Positions 32,337-43,830 of a stretch of DNA of 64,000 nt are shown one piece after another; the first letter of the stretch is position 1; each line of letters opens with the position of its first letter. The notes beneath the pieces were generated by a model that did not search any database, was not told the DNA's origin, and saw only the letters and a program-made list of their open reading frames with translations. The stretch is taken from contig NZ_JAASTZ010000009.1 of assembly GCF_014322765.1 (NCBI RefSeq), positions 89,216 through 153,215 of the forward strand. Direction: 5' to 3'. Source of the DNA: Listeria immobilis. Lineage in GTDB: Bacteria; Bacillota; Bacilli; Lactobacillales; Listeriaceae. The position numbers and the translations under genes were made by a program.

Positions 32337-33254
32337 TTATTTCGCTTCCAAAAATTCATTTACTTGTTTTATTGCTTCGGTAAATGTTGTCTTTGTATTT
32401 GCTTCAATCCAATTAACATCCATACGATTTCTAAACCAGGTTAATTGTCGTTTAGCAAAATGACGCGAATTTTTCTGAATTAACGACTTTGCTTCTTCTA
32501 AAGAAATATTACCTTCAAAATACGCAAATAATTCTTTGTAACCAATGCCTTTAATGGCTGGAACATCCACTAGCTTTTGCATATATAAAGCTCTTGCTTC
32601 TGCTTCTAACCCTTGCTTAAACATCTCATCTACACGGTCATTGATTCGTTGATAAAGTATTTCTCTTGTTAAATCTAATCCTAAAAAAAGGGGCTTATAT
32701 AATTTATTTTGTTCGTGATGGATTTGATACTCTGAAAATGGTTTTCCAGTTGAATGCATCACCTCTAGCGCTCTAATGACACGCCGTTTATTATTTGCAT
32801 GAATTAGTGTAGCACTTTTCGGATCAAGCTGATTTAACTTTTGCCATAAAGCATCATTGTCTAAAAGTTCTAATTCCAACCGATAAGCTTTGTCTCCACT
32901 GGAATTACCAAAATCATAGTCATAAAAAACGGATTGTATGTAAAGACCCGTTCCACCGACAATAATTGGTGTTTTTCCTCGTTTATGTATCAACTCTATA
33001 AGGCGTCTTGTTTCTAATTGGAATTTCGCAGCAGTAAATGGTTCAACCGGTTCCGTCACATCTATTAAATAGTGTTTAATCCCTTCCATTTCTTCTGATG
33101 TGATTTTCGCCGTACCAATATTCAGGCCACGATAAACCTGCATAGAATCCCCACTAATAATCTCCCCATTAAATTTTTTTGCTAGTTCGATACTCAGACT
33201 TGTTTTTCCGACAGCGGTTGGACCAACAATGACGATGACAGGAATACTACCCAA
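32337..33254 (-). CDS. miaA: tRNA dimethylallyltransferase
   Basis: Adds the isopentenyl group to A37 of UNN-reading tRNAs. 305 aa with P-loop [27 protein letters not shown] and [10 protein letters not shown]. Start is a TTG at 33254 exactly eight bases after AGGAGG; no ATG is available nearby. Upstream of hfq, as in many bacteria. Confidence 0.97.
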   Translation of the reverse strand: MGSIPVIVIVGPTAVGKTSLSIELAKKFNGEIISGDSMQVYRGLNIGTAKITSEEMEGIKHYLIDVTEPVEPFTAAKFQLETRRLIELIHKRGKTPIIVGGTGLYIQSVFYDYDFGNSSGDKAYRLELELLDNDALWQKLNQLDPKSATLIHANNKRRVIRALEVMHSTGKPFSEYQIHHEQNKLYKPLFLGLDLTREILYQRINDRVDEMFKQGLEAEARALYMQKLVDVPAIKGIGYKELFAYFEGNISLEEAKSLIQKNSRHFAKRQLTWFRNRMDVNWIEANTKTTFTEAIKQVNEFLEAK

Positions 33255-33338
33255 AAAAAAAACCTCCTTTTTCGTCTGTAATCAATGTACCATGAAAAAG
33301 TTATCTTGAGAATAGCGAAAATGTATTTTCATTAAAAA

Positions 33339-33370
33339 AAAAACGCACATCTGGATAGAAATGCGTTTTT
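33339..33370 (-). terminator. glpD terminator
   Basis: AAAAACGCA/TGCGTTTTT 9-bp stem (33362-33370 with 33339-33347) with long T-run on the minus strand; 15 bases after glpD. Confidence 0.85.
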
Positions 33371-33385
33371 CTTATTTATGTTTAT

Positions 33386-35062
33386 TTATCTATCATGCCA
33401 ATCTGCTGGTTCTCTAGCATCTTTTATTTGTTGATTTAATTCTTCCATATAAGTTTGTTTTATTTCTTCGTTCCAGTGAAACTGTTTGGCCATTTCATCC
33501 ACAACTGCCTCTTTCCACTCAAGTAAATATGGCATATCGAAAAGTAAGTACCCAGTCCGTCTTAACAGAAAGTCTACAGGTGTAGTTACTGCTTCATGTT
33601 GAATAGAATAACGTAATTCGGCGTATAAACTATTTGGTAGAGTAGTTTCATTTGTGTCTTTATGTTCTTGTGCATAGGTAAATAATTGATCGATATTGCT
33701 ACCAAAACGTTTCGCAATTTCTCGTCCTTCTTCAAGTGTCCAGCCAAAACGATTATTTCCTTCTTTTGCTTTTTTAGCAAGGAATTCCTCTAAATGTTCT
33801 GAACCACCGATATTTCCACCTGAAATTGGTAAATGTTTTGTTTGTACTGATTTATATTTTTTTCCAGTTTCTTTTGCTAAGGTTTTAGAGACATCATCTA
33901 GTAATTTTTCAGCCATTTTGCGGTAACCAGTTAATTTCCCACCAGCCATCGTAATTAAGCCGCTTTCAGAAAACCATACTTCATCTTTACGAGAAATTTC
34001 AGATGGATCTTTGCCTTCTTCATAAATTAATGGTCGAACGCCTGCCCAGCTTGATTCAATATCTTTTTCCGTAATATGCACTTCTGGGAACATGTAATTA
34101 ATTGCTTTAATCACATAATTATGATCTGACTCTAATGCTTTTGGATTAATAATTGCTTCATCATAAACCGTATCTGTCGTTCCTACATACACCTTCTTAT
34201 CACGTGGGATTGCAAACACCATTCGACCGTCTGGCGTATCAAAATAAACAGCTTGTTCCATTGGGAATTTTTGTTTATCAATGACTAAGTGAATCCCTTT
34301 GGTTAAACGTAGATGTTTATTGTTAGTAGCGTAATCTAATTTTCGTACTTTATCCACCCATGGGCCTGCCGCGTTTATCACTCGACATCCTTTTATATCA
34401 TATGCTTTTCCTGTCAATCGATCTGTTACAGTTATACCAACCACTTGTTTTTTTTCATCATATAAAAAGTTCTCCGCTTTTGTATAGTTAATTGCATTAG
34501 CTCCTAATTCAACGGCTTTTTTCATGACTTCAATAGTTAGACGTGCATCATCCGTACGGTATTCGACATAATAACCTGATCCTTTTAAGCCATCTTTTTT
34601 TACAAATGGATTTTTCGCTAATGTTTCTTTTGCATTTAATATTTTACGACGTTCATTTTTCTTTACACCCGCTAAGTAGTCATATAAACGAATACCAAAT
34701 GATGCGGTTGTTTTCCCCATATTTCCACCCTTATGGAACGGTAGCATCATCCATTCAGGAGTTGTCACATGTGGCCCATTTTCATAGACAATTGCTCGTT
34801 CTTTCCCTAAATCAGCCACTTCTTTTACTTCAAATTGTTGTAAGTAACGTAAACCCCCATGGACTAATTTGGTAGAACGGCTGGATGTTCCGCTAGCAAA
34901 GTCCCCCATTTCAACAAGTGCTACGCTCATACCTCTAGCGGTTGCGTCTAACGCGATACCCGCACCAGTAATTCCTCCCCCAACAATCACTAAATCAAAT
35001 TTTTCTTCTTGCAGATTTCGTTCTATTGTTTCTCTATCAAATGCTGAAAATAATTGTACCAT
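33386..35062 (-). CDS. glpD: Aerobic glycerol-3-phosphate dehydrogenase
   Basis: Membrane-associated FAD enzyme oxidising glycerol-3-phosphate to dihydroxyacetone phosphate and passing electrons to the quinone pool. N-terminal FAD motif [20 protein letters not shown], then [15 protein letters not shown]; 558 aa. Strong GAAGGGGGCAAT ribosome-binding region before the ATG at 35062. Own transcription unit between miaA and glpQ, with a terminator on each side. Confidence 0.97.
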   Translation of the reverse strand: MVQLFSAFDRETIERNLQEEKFDLVIVGGGITGAGIALDATARGMSVALVEMGDFASGTSSRSTKLVHGGLRYLQQFEVKEVADLGKERAIVYENGPHVTTPEWMMLPFHKGGNMGKTTASFGIRLYDYLAGVKKNERRKILNAKETLAKNPFVKKDGLKGSGYYVEYRTDDARLTIEVMKKAVELGANAINYTKAENFLYDEKKQVVGITVTDRLTGKAYDIKGCRVINAAGPWVDKVRKLDYATNNKHLRLTKGIHLVIDKQKFPMEQAVYFDTPDGRMVFAIPRDKKVYVGTTDTVYDEAIINPKALESDHNYVIKAINYMFPEVHITEKDIESSWAGVRPLIYEEGKDPSEISRKDEVWFSESGLITMAGGKLTGYRKMAEKLLDDVSKTLAKETGKKYKSVQTKHLPISGGNIGGSEHLEEFLAKKAKEGNNRFGWTLEEGREIAKRFGSNIDQLFTYAQEHKDTNETTLPNSLYAELRYSIQHEAVTTPVDFLLRRTGYLLFDMPYLLEWKEAVVDEMAKQFHWNEEIKQTYMEELNQQIKDAREPADWHDR

Positions 35063-35169
35063 TATGAATTGCCCCCTTCAAATTGTTTATTATCTGCATT
35101 ACGGCGTTCTCTTCACTTTTCCACTTTTCAAAGTAACTGAAACTTGATTAAGCTGAAAAAACAAAAAAA

Positions 35170-35212
35170 GAGACTGCAAACAAAGACGATTGCGCTCGTC
35201 TTTTGCAGTCTC
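35170..35212 (-). terminator. glpQ terminator
   Basis: Two-part stem (GAGACTGCAAA and AGACGA with complements, small internal loop, GC-rich cap) followed by TTTTTTTG on the minus strand. Strong intrinsic terminator between glpQ and glpD. Confidence 0.9.
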
Positions 35213-35288
35213 TCCATATCTCAGACAATAATATTTATTAACTTGCTGTTATTATAGCTTTTAATAGTTTAGAATGAAAGCGTTTTGC

Positions 35289-35996
35289 TCATTGTATATG
35301 TTCCTTTTTTCTTATTGATACGGCTACTTCTGGGAAATCTGTCATCATTCCTTTAGCATGAATAGCATAGAAATAGGCTATATCTTCCTCTTTATTCACT
35401 GTCCAGTATCTCGCAGGTATTTCTTTTAAAACTGGATTATCTTTCGCTTTGATTGGTGGGTGTACGGCATCTAGCTGAATTTTTTTATGTAAATCTAGCA
35501 CAGCATCCAAATTTTCATGTGTAATAAGTGCTAATCGAGATGTACTATCGATTTTTCTCAAACGGACTAATGTAGCTGGGTTAAAGGAAGAGTACATGAC
35601 ATTGATGTGAGGATATTTATTAGCTAAATCAATCACTTTTTGTTCTATTCCTGCATACTCAAAGACATCCGTTTTTAACTCAATATTCAAAATTATCTCA
35701 GCGTCTCCGATTAATTTAAAAACTTCTTCTAAGGTTGGTACACGAACTTTCCGAAAGAACCGGTTGCCAATTTCCAATTTTTTTAGTTTAGCAAGTGTAA
35801 AATCCTTTAGATAACCAGAACCATTGGTCGTCCGATCTACTTTTTCGTCATGCATAACAATTAATTCTCCTGTTTTAATTAAATGGATGTCTAATTCTAT
35901 GCCATCTGCTTTTGAATTTATGGCTGCTTTTATTGCTGGTAAAGAATTTTCTGGATGAGTTCCACTACTACCACGATGGGCAAAAATCTCCGTCAC
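35289..35996 (-). CDS. glpQ: Glycerophosphodiester phosphodiesterase
   Basis: 235-aa cytoplasmic-type GDPD (no signal peptide) that frees glycerol-3-phosphate from glycerophosphodiesters. Motifs FAHRGSSGTHPENSLPA, GIELDIHLIKTGELIVMHDE and NIELKTD carry the metal and catalytic residues. Start is GTG at 35996 with GGAGGG upstream. Its product would feed the adjacent glpD. The gene symbol is by analogy. Confidence 0.9.
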   Translation of the reverse strand: MTEIFAHRGSSGTHPENSLPAIKAAINSKADGIELDIHLIKTGELIVMHDEKVDRTTNGSGYLKDFTLAKLKKLEIGNRFFRKVRVPTLEEVFKLIGDAEIILNIELKTDVFEYAGIEQKVIDLANKYPHINVMYSSFNPATLVRLRKIDSTSRLALITHENLDAVLDLHKKIQLDAVHPPIKAKDNPVLKEIPARYWTVNKEEDIAYFYAIHAKGMMTDFPEVAVSIRKKEHIQ

Positions 35997-36027
35997 TGTA
36001 CTCCCTCCAAACTATTTACTTATTTTT

Positions 36028-36057
36028 ACTATAACAAAAATAAGCCAATATACTCAA
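36028..36057 (-). promoter_or_regulatory. Candidate glpQ promoter
   Basis: Minus strand TTGAGT (36057-36052), 18-base spacer, TATAGT (36033-36028), 32 bases before the GTG start. The remaining bases up to oatA are AT-rich; a plus-strand oatA promoter is likely there (TTGATT near 36100) but ambiguous. Confidence 0.5.
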
Positions 36058-36203
36058 ATTATTAAATTCAATCTATAAAATCGTCTTTTTAACTTACTTC
36101 TTGATTTATCTGTGTTATTATAGTATTGAGCTAAAAACAGAAAGCTTTTTTCTCTGTCTTAAGTCGCATATACATTCACTTATCACATTTAGGAGATGTT
36201 ATT

Positions 36204-38063
36204 TTGAAAAGAACTACTCGCTACAGTAGAAAATATGTTCCGAGTATTGACGGACTTCGAGCACTCGCTGTACTTGCTGTTATAGCCTATCACTTGAATT
36301 TTAGCTGGGCAAAAGGCGGATTTATTGGAGTTGACATATTTTTTGTATTATCTGGTTATTTAATTACCAATATTTTATTAACACAATGGGAAAAAACACA
36401 AACCCTTCAATTAAAAACCTTTTGGCTTAGACGTTTTAGACGACTTATTCCAGCAGTATATATAATGATTGTCGTTGTTGTTATTTATTCCGTTTTATTT
36501 CATCCTGAAATTTTAAAAAATCTGCGTGGTGATGCCATTGCTTCTTTCTTTTATGTAAGTAATTGGTGGTTTATCTTCCACGATGTTTCCTATTTTGATT
36601 CTTTTGGGCTTCCTTCACCTCTAAAAAACTTATGGTCACTTGCGATAGAAGAACAATTTTATCTCGTTTGGCCGGTATTTTTACTTGGATTTTTGCGCTG
36701 GGTTAAAAATCCAAAATTACTTTTAAAAATCGTTATTGGGCTTGCATTACTTTCTGCTATTTGGATGACTGTTCTCTATGACCCAGGTAGCGACCCTAGT
36801 CGTGTTTATTACGGTACAGATACACGGGCATTCGATTTACTTGCAGGTTGCGCCCTTGCCTTCGTTTGGCCTTTTAATCGACTAAGTCCGGTTGTTCCAA
36901 AAAGAAGTAAGGCTGCTTTAAACATAGCTGGGACCCTTAGTATTATGCTCTTCTTTGCATTTACAGCTTTAGTTAGTGAGTACCAGCCATTTTTATATCG
37001 TGGTGGTTTGTTATTTGTAGCAATCATCGGTGTGACAATGATTGCAACCATCTCTCATCCGGCATCTTATTTAAGTAGAATTTTTAGTTTTAAACCACTT
37101 AGATGGATTGGAACGCGTTCTTATGGTATTTATTTATGGCACTACCCGATTATCACATTAACCACACCAGTTTTCGAGGTTGGCCAAACTAATATTTGGC
37201 GAGCAATTTTACAAGTTGCAGCTACTTTTATTATTGCTGAGTTATCTTTCCGATTTATTGAAACACCCATTCGTAAAAACGGTTTTATTAACTATTTCAA
37301 AAGTTTCAAAAGCAAAAACTATTTTGTTTGGAAAAATAAACCAGTTGGAAAATGGCTAGGTATCGCTGGGCTAGTGACCGTTTTAACACTATTTTCTCTT
37401 GGAATGACCAATGTTCTACCTGTTAGTACAAATGCAGAAAAACAAGCTACATCGACAGAAACAGCTTCACCAAAAAAAGAAAAAACACCAGCTAACAAAG
37501 CTACTGCCGATAAAGAACAAGCTGATAGCAAAGACAAATCATCCAATCCACCAAAAGTGAATAATTCAGATAAAAAAAGCAAAACGTCTTCTGGAACGAT
37601 TACTTATACACAAACATTAGCTATTGGCGATTCTCTAATGCTAGATATTGAGCCTTATTTAAAAGATGCAGTTCCTAATATTACAATTAATGGGCTTATC
37701 GGGCGGCAATTGCGAGATGCTATAACTACCGCAACTGGCTATAAAAAATATAATAGTGCTGATAGTGCAGTTATTCTGGAACTTGGAACAAATGGACCTT
37801 TTACAGAATCTCAATTAAATACTTTATTAGATCAATTTAAAAATGCTTCCATTTATCTGGTCAATACAAAAGTACCACGTGGATGGGAATCCGAAGTAAA
37901 TAACAGTATCGCTAATGCAGCTGAACTTTCTAATGTAACTGTAGTTGATTGGTATTCATTAGCTGTTGATAATCCACAGTATTTTGCTCCTGATGGTGTT
38001 CATCTTACTGAATCTGGTGCTAAAGCATATGTTAACTTGCTTACTAATGCGATGAAAAAATAA
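36204..38063 (+). CDS. oatA: Peptidoglycan O-acetyltransferase OatA
   Basis: 619 aa. N-terminal acyltransferase-3 membrane domain of about ten helices (SIDGLRALAVLAVIAYHL; GGFIGVDIFFVLSGYLI), a Lys/Ser/Ala-rich linker near residues 415-465, and an extracellular SGNH esterase-type domain with GDS (TLAIGDSLMLDIE), a GTNGP block III and DGVHLT. It O-acetylates MurNAc on the cell wall and confers lysozyme resistance; the homologue at this locus in L. monocytogenes (lmo1291) is a known immune-evasion factor. TTG start eight bases after AGGAG. Stands alone on the plus strand. Confidence 0.93.
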   Translation: MKRTTRYSRKYVPSIDGLRALAVLAVIAYHLNFSWAKGGFIGVDIFFVLSGYLITNILLTQWEKTQTLQLKTFWLRRFRRLIPAVYIMIVVVVIYSVLFHPEILKNLRGDAIASFFYVSNWWFIFHDVSYFDSFGLPSPLKNLWSLAIEEQFYLVWPVFLLGFLRWVKNPKLLLKIVIGLALLSAIWMTVLYDPGSDPSRVYYGTDTRAFDLLAGCALAFVWPFNRLSPVVPKRSKAALNIAGTLSIMLFFAFTALVSEYQPFLYRGGLLFVAIIGVTMIATISHPASYLSRIFSFKPLRWIGTRSYGIYLWHYPIITLTTPVFEVGQTNIWRAILQVAATFIIAELSFRFIETPIRKNGFINYFKSFKSKNYFVWKNKPVGKWLGIAGLVTVLTLFSLGMTNVLPVSTNAEKQATSTETASPKKEKTPANKATADKEQADSKDKSSNPPKVNNSDKKSKTSSGTITYTQTLAIGDSLMLDIEPYLKDAVPNITINGLIGRQLRDAITTATGYKKYNSADSAVILELGTNGPFTESQLNTLLDQFKNASIYLVNTKVPRGWESEVNNSIANAAELSNVTVVDWYSLAVDNPQYFAPDGVHLTESGAKAYVNLLTNAMKK

Positions 38064-38093
38064 CGATCTGCCCAATGAACGGGCGGATCGTTA
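38061..38093. terminator. Bidirectional terminator, oatA/luxS
   Basis: TAACGATCTGCCC/GGGCGGATCGTTA 13-bp stem (one mismatch/G-U) overlapping the oatA stop; T-rich on both sides. Serves the convergent oatA and luxS. Confidence 0.8.
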
Positions 38094-38103
38094 TTTAAAT
38101 TAA

Positions 38104-38571
38104 TTATTCACCAAACACATTTTTCCATTCATTTCTTTTGGCTAAAAAGTCTTTTGCTAAAGCTTGAGCGCCTTCTAAACTATGGCTCGCTGCCCAACCG
38201 CATTGCACTTCATTACATGCTGGTACTTCCGTTGCAATTAGTACATCCTCTAAAGTAGTAGCTAAGATTTCTAGCGCATCATCATAATCAGTATGGTTAA
38301 TGAAAGATACGTAAAAACCAGTTTGGCATCCCATTGGGCTAATATCCACTAATTGATCAGTATGATTTCTAGCAAGTTCAGCCATTAAATGTTCAAGCGA
38401 ATGAAGTGCTGGCATCTCCATATGTTCTTTATTGGGCTGTTTAAAACGCACATCATATTTATAAATTTCATCACCACGCTCGCCTACTTTTGTTCCGGCC
38501 AACCTAACAAAAGGTGCTTTAACTTTCGTATGATCTAAATTAAAACTTTCTACATTCATTTTTTCTGCCAC
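38104..38571 (-). CDS. luxS: S-ribosylhomocysteine lyase
   Basis: Cleaves S-ribosylhomocysteine to homocysteine and the autoinducer-2 precursor DPD. 155 aa; metal ligands His57 and His61 in [10 protein letters not shown] and the MGCQTGFY cysteine are present. GTG start at 38571, seven bases after GGAGGG. Transcribed from its own extended -10 promoter between parC... in genome order it is downstream of parC and convergent with oatA. Confidence 0.98.
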   Translation of the reverse strand: MAEKMNVESFNLDHTKVKAPFVRLAGTKVGERGDEIYKYDVRFKQPNKEHMEMPALHSLEHLMAELARNHTDQLVDISPMGCQTGFYVSFINHTDYDDALEILATTLEDVLIATEVPACNEVQCGWAASHSLEGAQALAKDFLAKRNEWKNVFGE

Positions 38572-38598
38572 TTATGTACCCTCCTTTTATTTCCTGCA

Positions 38599-38604
38599 AT
38601 TATA
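38599..38604 (-). promoter_or_regulatory. luxS extended -10 promoter
   Basis: TGATATAAT on the minus strand (TGnTATAAT form, -10 at 38604-38599), 28 bases before the GTG. It lies directly behind the T-tract of the parC terminator, so terminator and promoter share sequence. Confidence 0.6.
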
Positions 38605-38608
38605 TCAA

Positions 38609-38651
38609 AAAAAAGAATCTTTGCCTATTTTCTAAGCAAAGATTCTTTTTT
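38609..38651 (-). terminator. parC terminator
   Basis: Perfect 16-bp stem (38636-38651 with 38609-38624; AAAAAAGAATCTTTGC type) and T-run on the minus strand, beginning at the parC stop codon. Confidence 0.85.
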
Positions 38652-41110
38652 TACTCATCTTTAGAATCTGTCGTATCTTTTATTTCAGGTATTTCTAGCC
38701 AAATTGCTGTTGGCTCGCCTTCCATGGTTTCATCTAATACAAAGGAACCATTAGAATAACGATCAGTTACACGAAGATTAGCAACATCAATTTCAACTAT
38801 TTGGTCGGTATTGGTTTCTATAAACAAATGATCTTTATTGTCAGCAAGTGTGATACCAATAAAGCGGTGTGGATTATTTTTTAATTCTCGTAACATTAGT
38901 AAGCCACGTTTCGCTCTAGATATAGGTTCAAATTCACTAGCTTTCATTTGTTTTAAAGAACCTCTTTGTGTCGCGAGTAAGATATGTTTATCATTATTTT
39001 GTGCAAGAACAACACCATCAACCACACTGTCTTCTTGTTTTAAGTTAATTGCTTTAACTCCAGCTGTCTTAGCACCTGACTCCGGTATTTCCACAATAGG
39101 ATAACGAAGACCATAACCACATTTAGTAGCAAGAAAAACATCTTCTGTTCCATCTATTAAATGTACACTCAAAAGTTCATCGTTATCTTTCAATTTAATT
39201 GCCATCATTGATTTTGAATAACGTTGCGGTTTATAGTTGGTTATTAAGGATTGTTTGGTCATTCCATTTTTTGTAATAAATAAAAGGCGTTTTTCTTCTG
39301 TAAACGTTTGGATGTTAATAACGGAGCGAATTTCTTCTCCCGCAGATAAGTCACTTGCAAGATGACTAACATGATCCCCCAAGTTTTTCCAGCGAATATC
39401 TGGTAGTTCATGTACTGGTCGATAAATGAAGTTCCCTTTGCTAGTAAATAAAAGGAGTGTCTCCAGTGAATTCATTTTCTTAATAAAGATGGCATGATCC
39501 GCTTCTTTCATCGCTAGCTCTGCACCGTTAGATGCCGCATAGGAACGCTGACTTGTACGTTTAACGTAACCTTCTTTTGTTACAGATACTATCACATCTT
39601 CATTAGCGACAAGTACTTCTGTATCAATTTTAATTTCGGTGATTTCTGCTTGAACTTCTGTACGTCGAGGTGTTTTATATTTTTTCTTAATGTCTGCTAG
39701 TTCTGATTTTAAAACAGCAACTAGCTCCGATTCATCACCTAATATTTTTTCCAGAACGCTAATTTGTTCTGCCAATTCTTTTGCTTCACTTTGAAGTTCA
39801 TGAATATCTGTATTTGTTAAACGATAAAGTTGCAAAGATACAATCGCTTCAGCTTGTTTTTCACTAAAATCATACGTTGTTTGCAAGTTTAGTTTTGCAT
39901 CGCGCTTGTCTTTAGATCCACGAATTAACTTAATCACTTCATCTAAAATAGATAAAGCTTTAATTAATCCTTCTAAAATATGTTGACGGGCACGTGCTTT
40001 TCTAATGTCATATTCTGAACGTTTCGTAATAATTTCTTTTTGGTGCTCAATATAAGCATCAAGCATTGGGATTATCCCCATTAGCTCTGGACGTTTATGA
40101 TTAATTGCTACCATGTTGAAATTATAACTTACTTGTAAATCTGTATTTTTAAATAAGTAATTAAGTACACCTTCCGCATTTGCATCTTTCTTTAATTCTA
40201 CAGCAATGCGAAGTCCAGTACGGTCTGTTTCATCACGAACTTCTGAAATCCCTTCAATTTTCTTTTCAATACGAAGTTCGTCCATTCGTTTGACTAAATT
40301 AGCTTTATTGACTTCATAGGGAATTTCATGGATGGTAATTTGTTTTCTGCCACCACGAATTTCTTCAATTTCGGTTTTAGAACGAACAACTACACGGCCT
40401 TTTCCTGTTTCATAAGCTTTACGAATTCCATCAATACCTTGGATAATTCCACCAGTTGGAAAATCAGGACCTTTGACAATTTTCATAATATCTTCTGTTG
40501 TTGAAAGGGGCTTATCCAGGCGTTTAATAACTGCTTCAATAATTTCGGTTAAATTGTGAGGCGGAATATCAGTTGCATATCCGGCCGAGATACCAGTAGA
40601 TCCATTCACCAAAAGATTCGGAAAACGTGCTGGTAAAACAGTTGGCTCACTAGAAGTATCATCAAAATTGGGAATGAAATCGACAGTTTCTTTTTCAATA
40701 TCACGCAATAATTCTGCGGATATTGGCGAAAGACGTGCTTCGGTATAACGCATTGCTGCAGGTGGATCACCATCAACACTACCATTATTTCCGTGCATTT
40801 CAATTAGCATATTTCGAACTTTCCAGTCTTGGCTCATCCGTACCATTGCTTCATAAACAGAAGAATCACCATGCGGATGGTAATTACCAATAACATTTCC
40901 GACTGTTTTAGCTGATTTACGGAAACCTTTCTCCGCTGTATTTCCTTCCACATTCATTGCAAATAAAATCCGACGTTGTACCGGCTTTAGCCCATCACGC
41001 ACGTCTGGAAGAGCACGTTCTTGAATAATATATTTACTATATCTACCAAAACGGTCGCCCATAACTTCTTCAAGTGCTAAGTCTTGGATATGTTGTTCTG
41101 GATTACTCAA
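38651..41110 (-). CDS. parC: Topoisomerase IV subunit A
   Basis: DNA cleavage/rejoining subunit that unlinks daughter chromosomes. 819 aa with the quinolone-resistance region [19 protein letters not shown] carrying the susceptible-type Ser and Glu, the active-site Tyr in [10 protein letters not shown], and a beta-propeller C-terminal domain. Its ATG overlaps the parE stop by four bases. Confidence 0.97.
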   Translation of the reverse strand: MSNPEQHIQDLALEEVMGDRFGRYSKYIIQERALPDVRDGLKPVQRRILFAMNVEGNTAEKGFRKSAKTVGNVIGNYHPHGDSSVYEAMVRMSQDWKVRNMLIEMHGNNGSVDGDPPAAMRYTEARLSPISAELLRDIEKETVDFIPNFDDTSSEPTVLPARFPNLLVNGSTGISAGYATDIPPHNLTEIIEAVIKRLDKPLSTTEDIMKIVKGPDFPTGGIIQGIDGIRKAYETGKGRVVVRSKTEIEEIRGGRKQITIHEIPYEVNKANLVKRMDELRIEKKIEGISEVRDETDRTGLRIAVELKKDANAEGVLNYLFKNTDLQVSYNFNMVAINHKRPELMGIIPMLDAYIEHQKEIITKRSEYDIRKARARQHILEGLIKALSILDEVIKLIRGSKDKRDAKLNLQTTYDFSEKQAEAIVSLQLYRLTNTDIHELQSEAKELAEQISVLEKILGDESELVAVLKSELADIKKKYKTPRRTEVQAEITEIKIDTEVLVANEDVIVSVTKEGYVKRTSQRSYAASNGAELAMKEADHAIFIKKMNSLETLLLFTSKGNFIYRPVHELPDIRWKNLGDHVSHLASDLSAGEEIRSVINIQTFTEEKRLLFITKNGMTKQSLITNYKPQRYSKSMMAIKLKDNDELLSVHLIDGTEDVFLATKCGYGLRYPIVEIPESGAKTAGVKAINLKQEDSVVDGVVLAQNNDKHILLATQRGSLKQMKASEFEPISRAKRGLLMLRELKNNPHRFIGITLADNKDHLFIETNTDQIVEIDVANLRVTDRYSNGSFVLDETMEGEPTAIWLEIPEIKDTTDSKDE

Positions 41111-43074
41111 ATGTCTTTCGCCTCCTCAACCATCATGTTCTCATTTTCTAAAATATTTTGGTTATCTTCCATAGAAAACTCAACATGCTTTTCAATCCAC
41201 TGACGTCTAGGTTCTACCTTGTCTCCCATCAATGTTGCAACGCGTCGTTCTGCACGTGCGGAATCATCCACGCGGACTCGAATTAAAGTACGCGTATCTG
41301 GATTCATTGTTGTTTCCCAAAGTTGGTCTGCATTCATTTCACCAAGACCTTTATAACGTTGAATCATATAACCTTTACCAATTTTTTGAATTGCTGCATC
41401 TAACTCCTCATCTGTCCAAGCATATTCAATTACTTCTTTTTTCCCTGAGCCGCGACTTACTTTATAAAGTGGTGGTAACGCAATAAATACTTTACCAGCT
41501 TCAACAAGTGGTCTCATATAACGATAAAAGAAAGTTAGTAATAGTACTTGAATATGAGCACCATCTGTGTCGGCATCGGTCATAATTACTATTTTGTCGT
41601 AATTACAATCTTCTACATCAAACTCTGTACCCACACCTGCACCAACCGTATGGATAATCGTACTAATTTCTTCATTTTTTAAAATATCTTGTAGTTTTGC
41701 TTTTTCTGTATTGATTACTTTTCCTCGAAGTGGCAAAATTGCTTGAAAACGACGGTCACGACCTTGTTTGGCAGAACCTCCCGCCGAGTCTCCTTCCACA
41801 AGATAAAGCTCATTCTTATTTGGGTTTCGCGATTGAGCAGGAGTTAATTTTCCGGAAAGAAGTGTTTCTGAGCGTTTCTTCTTTTTCCCGTTTCGAGTTT
41901 CTTCACGGGCTTTTCTGGCAGCTTCTCTTGCTTCACGAGCTTTTACTGCCTTTTTAACAAGAAGAGAGCTTGTCTCAGGGTTTTCTGCAAGGAAGTAAGC
42001 TAAATGTTCCGCTACTACAGCATCCACTGCCTGACGAGCTTCCTGCGTCCCTAGTTTTTCTTTTGTTTGGCCTTCAAATTGAAGAATTTTTTCCGGCACG
42101 CGAATAGAAAGTACAGCTGATAAACCTTCGCGAATATCGCTACCTTCCAAATTTTTATCTTTTTCTTTAAGTAAATTAACACGGCGAGCATAGTCATTAA
42201 AAATACGCGTCATAGCAGCTTTCATACCTGATTCATGAGAACCTGCTCCACGAGTTCGTACATTATTTACAAAACTTAATATATTTTCTGAGTAGCCGTC
42301 ATTAAATTGGAATGCCATTTCGACTTCGATAGTCGCGTTTTCCCCTTCAAAACTTGCTACTGGATGAAGTACATCTTTGCCTTCATTAATATATTCTACA
42401 AAGTTTTTCACACCTTCCTCAAAATGGAAAGACTCTGCCATGCCAACACGTTCATCAATTAATTGAATGAGCATGCCTTTTAGAAGAAATGCAGACTCTC
42501 TTAATCGTTCGGAAAGTGTTTCATAATTAAAAGAAGTTGTTGGGAAAATTGCTGGATCCGGTTTAAAGCGAATGGTTGTCCCTGTTGCTTTAGATTTACC
42601 GATTTTTTTAAGCTTTCCGTCAGGTTTCCCACCATCTTTAAATCTTTGTTCGTACGTTGCTCCTTCTCGATTTATTGTTACTACTAACCATTCAGAAAGC
42701 GCATTTACAACGGAGGAACCAACACCATGGAGACCACCACTAGTCTTATAACCGCCTTCTTGCCCAAATTTACCACCAGCATGAAGTACTGTTAATATAA
42801 CTTCTACAGTAGATTTACCAGTTTTGTGCATCCCAACTGGCATTCCACGACCTTCATCACTCACACTGACACTATTATCATCATGTAGTGTGACAACTAT
42901 TTTCTTACCAAAACCTGCAAGAGCCTCATCGACCGAATTATCCACAATCTCATATACTAAATGGTGCAACCCGCGTACATCTGTTGAACCAATATACATC
43001 GCTGGGCGTTTTCGAACAGCGTCTAGCCCTTCAAGCACCTGAATAGAATCATCATTATACTCATTCCGATTCAT
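41107..43074 (-). CDS. parE: Topoisomerase IV subunit B
   Basis: ATPase subunit of topoisomerase IV. 655 aa: GHKL ATPase motifs ([34 protein letters not shown]) and the Toprim domain with [18 protein letters not shown] and [11 protein letters not shown]. Followed immediately by parC in a two-gene operon. Confidence 0.98.
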   Translation of the reverse strand: MNRNEYNDDSIQVLEGLDAVRKRPAMYIGSTDVRGLHHLVYEIVDNSVDEALAGFGKKIVVTLHDDNSVSVSDEGRGMPVGMHKTGKSTVEVILTVLHAGGKFGQEGGYKTSGGLHGVGSSVVNALSEWLVVTINREGATYEQRFKDGGKPDGKLKKIGKSKATGTTIRFKPDPAIFPTTSFNYETLSERLRESAFLLKGMLIQLIDERVGMAESFHFEEGVKNFVEYINEGKDVLHPVASFEGENATIEVEMAFQFNDGYSENILSFVNNVRTRGAGSHESGMKAAMTRIFNDYARRVNLLKEKDKNLEGSDIREGLSAVLSIRVPEKILQFEGQTKEKLGTQEARQAVDAVVAEHLAYFLAENPETSSLLVKKAVKAREAREAARKAREETRNGKKKKRSETLLSGKLTPAQSRNPNKNELYLVEGDSAGGSAKQGRDRRFQAILPLRGKVINTEKAKLQDILKNEEISTIIHTVGAGVGTEFDVEDCNYDKIVIMTDADTDGAHIQVLLLTFFYRYMRPLVEAGKVFIALPPLYKVSRGSGKKEVIEYAWTDEELDAAIQKIGKGYMIQRYKGLGEMNADQLWETTMNPDTRTLIRVRVDDSARAERRVATLMGDKVEPRRQWIEKHVEFSMEDNQNILENENMMVEEAKDI

Positions 43075-43217
43075 ATTTCAAAACTCCCTTCATTCCATCA
43101 ATCTCTAGCGTTTGTTGTTCATTTGTTGTTATCTTCTGAAAACCACTTTATCAGAATAGCATTAACTAGCTAATTAATAAAGTGATAGTTTAGTGACAAT
43201 TTCTTTTTCATAAAAAA

Positions 43218-43242
43218 ACAGGCTCTGCTATAAGAACCTGCT
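43218..43242 (-). terminator. Terminator after the CoA-binding protein gene
   Basis: 8-bp stem with G-U pairs (GCAGGTTC type) and TTTTTTTATG on the minus strand; 23 bases after the gene and upstream of parE. Confidence 0.7.
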
Positions 43243-43264
43243 TCCTCCCAAAATGGTCTGTTAT

Positions 43265-43672
43265 TTATTCCATTTCTTGATAAGCAACCTTAATGCAATA
43301 ATCCATGACAGTAGGATATCCTTTTTCTGTCAAAAAATCAAATGCTTCTTGATTAAAAATGCCAAGTTGTGCCCAAAACACATCCGCGTCTACCTTATCA
43401 AACGCTTTAGCAATTTCAGGTAAAAACTCTGAACGGCGAAATACATTAACAATATCAACATGTTCTTCAATATCGCTCAATTGTTTTACAGCTTTCTCGC
43501 CAAGTATCTCTTCTGCATTAGGGTTTACTGGTATGATTTTGTAGCCCGCACGCTGCATTAATTGCGTTACTTGATAACTTGTACGTTCTGGCTTATCACT
43601 CAGGCCAACGACTGCGATTACTTTTGCTTGCTTTAAAATCTGATTGATCTCTTCTTTTGTTGGATTTTGCAT
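43265..43672 (-). CDS. CoA-binding domain protein (YneT/YccU-like)
   Basis: 135 aa from the ATG at 43672. Rossmann-type CoA-binding domain (VIAVVGLSDKPERTSYQV, then IIPVNPNAEEILGEKAV). Close homologues (Bacillus YneT) sit between plsY and parE, exactly as here. Function unknown. The ribosome-binding site GAGGGGG is 11 bases upstream of this ATG, slightly far; the in-frame ATG at 43708 has no site. Confidence 0.85.
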   Translation of the reverse strand: MQNPTKEEINQILKQAKVIAVVGLSDKPERTSYQVTQLMQRAGYKIIPVNPNAEEILGEKAVKQLSDIEEHVDIVNVFRRSEFLPEIAKAFDKVDADVFWAQLGIFNQEAFDFLTEKGYPTVMDYCIKVAYQEME

Positions 43673-43784
43673 TAGTCTAATCGCCCCCTCACTATTCTTT
43701 TTAATCATAAGCTATTTTTAGGTTTTTTTCAACTTTTCCTTGTGATTTCTACATACAATTTAGCCAAATATCTCTTTTTTATGC

Positions 43785-43790
43785 TATAAT
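43785..43790 (+). promoter_or_regulatory. plsY extended -10 promoter
   Basis: TGCTATAAT (extended -10) 41 bases before the plsY ATG; the -35 is poor, as expected for extended -10 promoters. Confidence 0.6.
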
Positions 43791-43830
43791 TCTTTATGGA
43801 AAACATCATTTCTACTTGAGGGGTTTAAAA

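Noticed and set aside
35275..35288. cre-like sequence TGAAAGCGTTTTGC near glpQ/glpD
   Set aside because: The last two consensus positions fail and it lies before the glpQ terminator, not at the glpD promoter.
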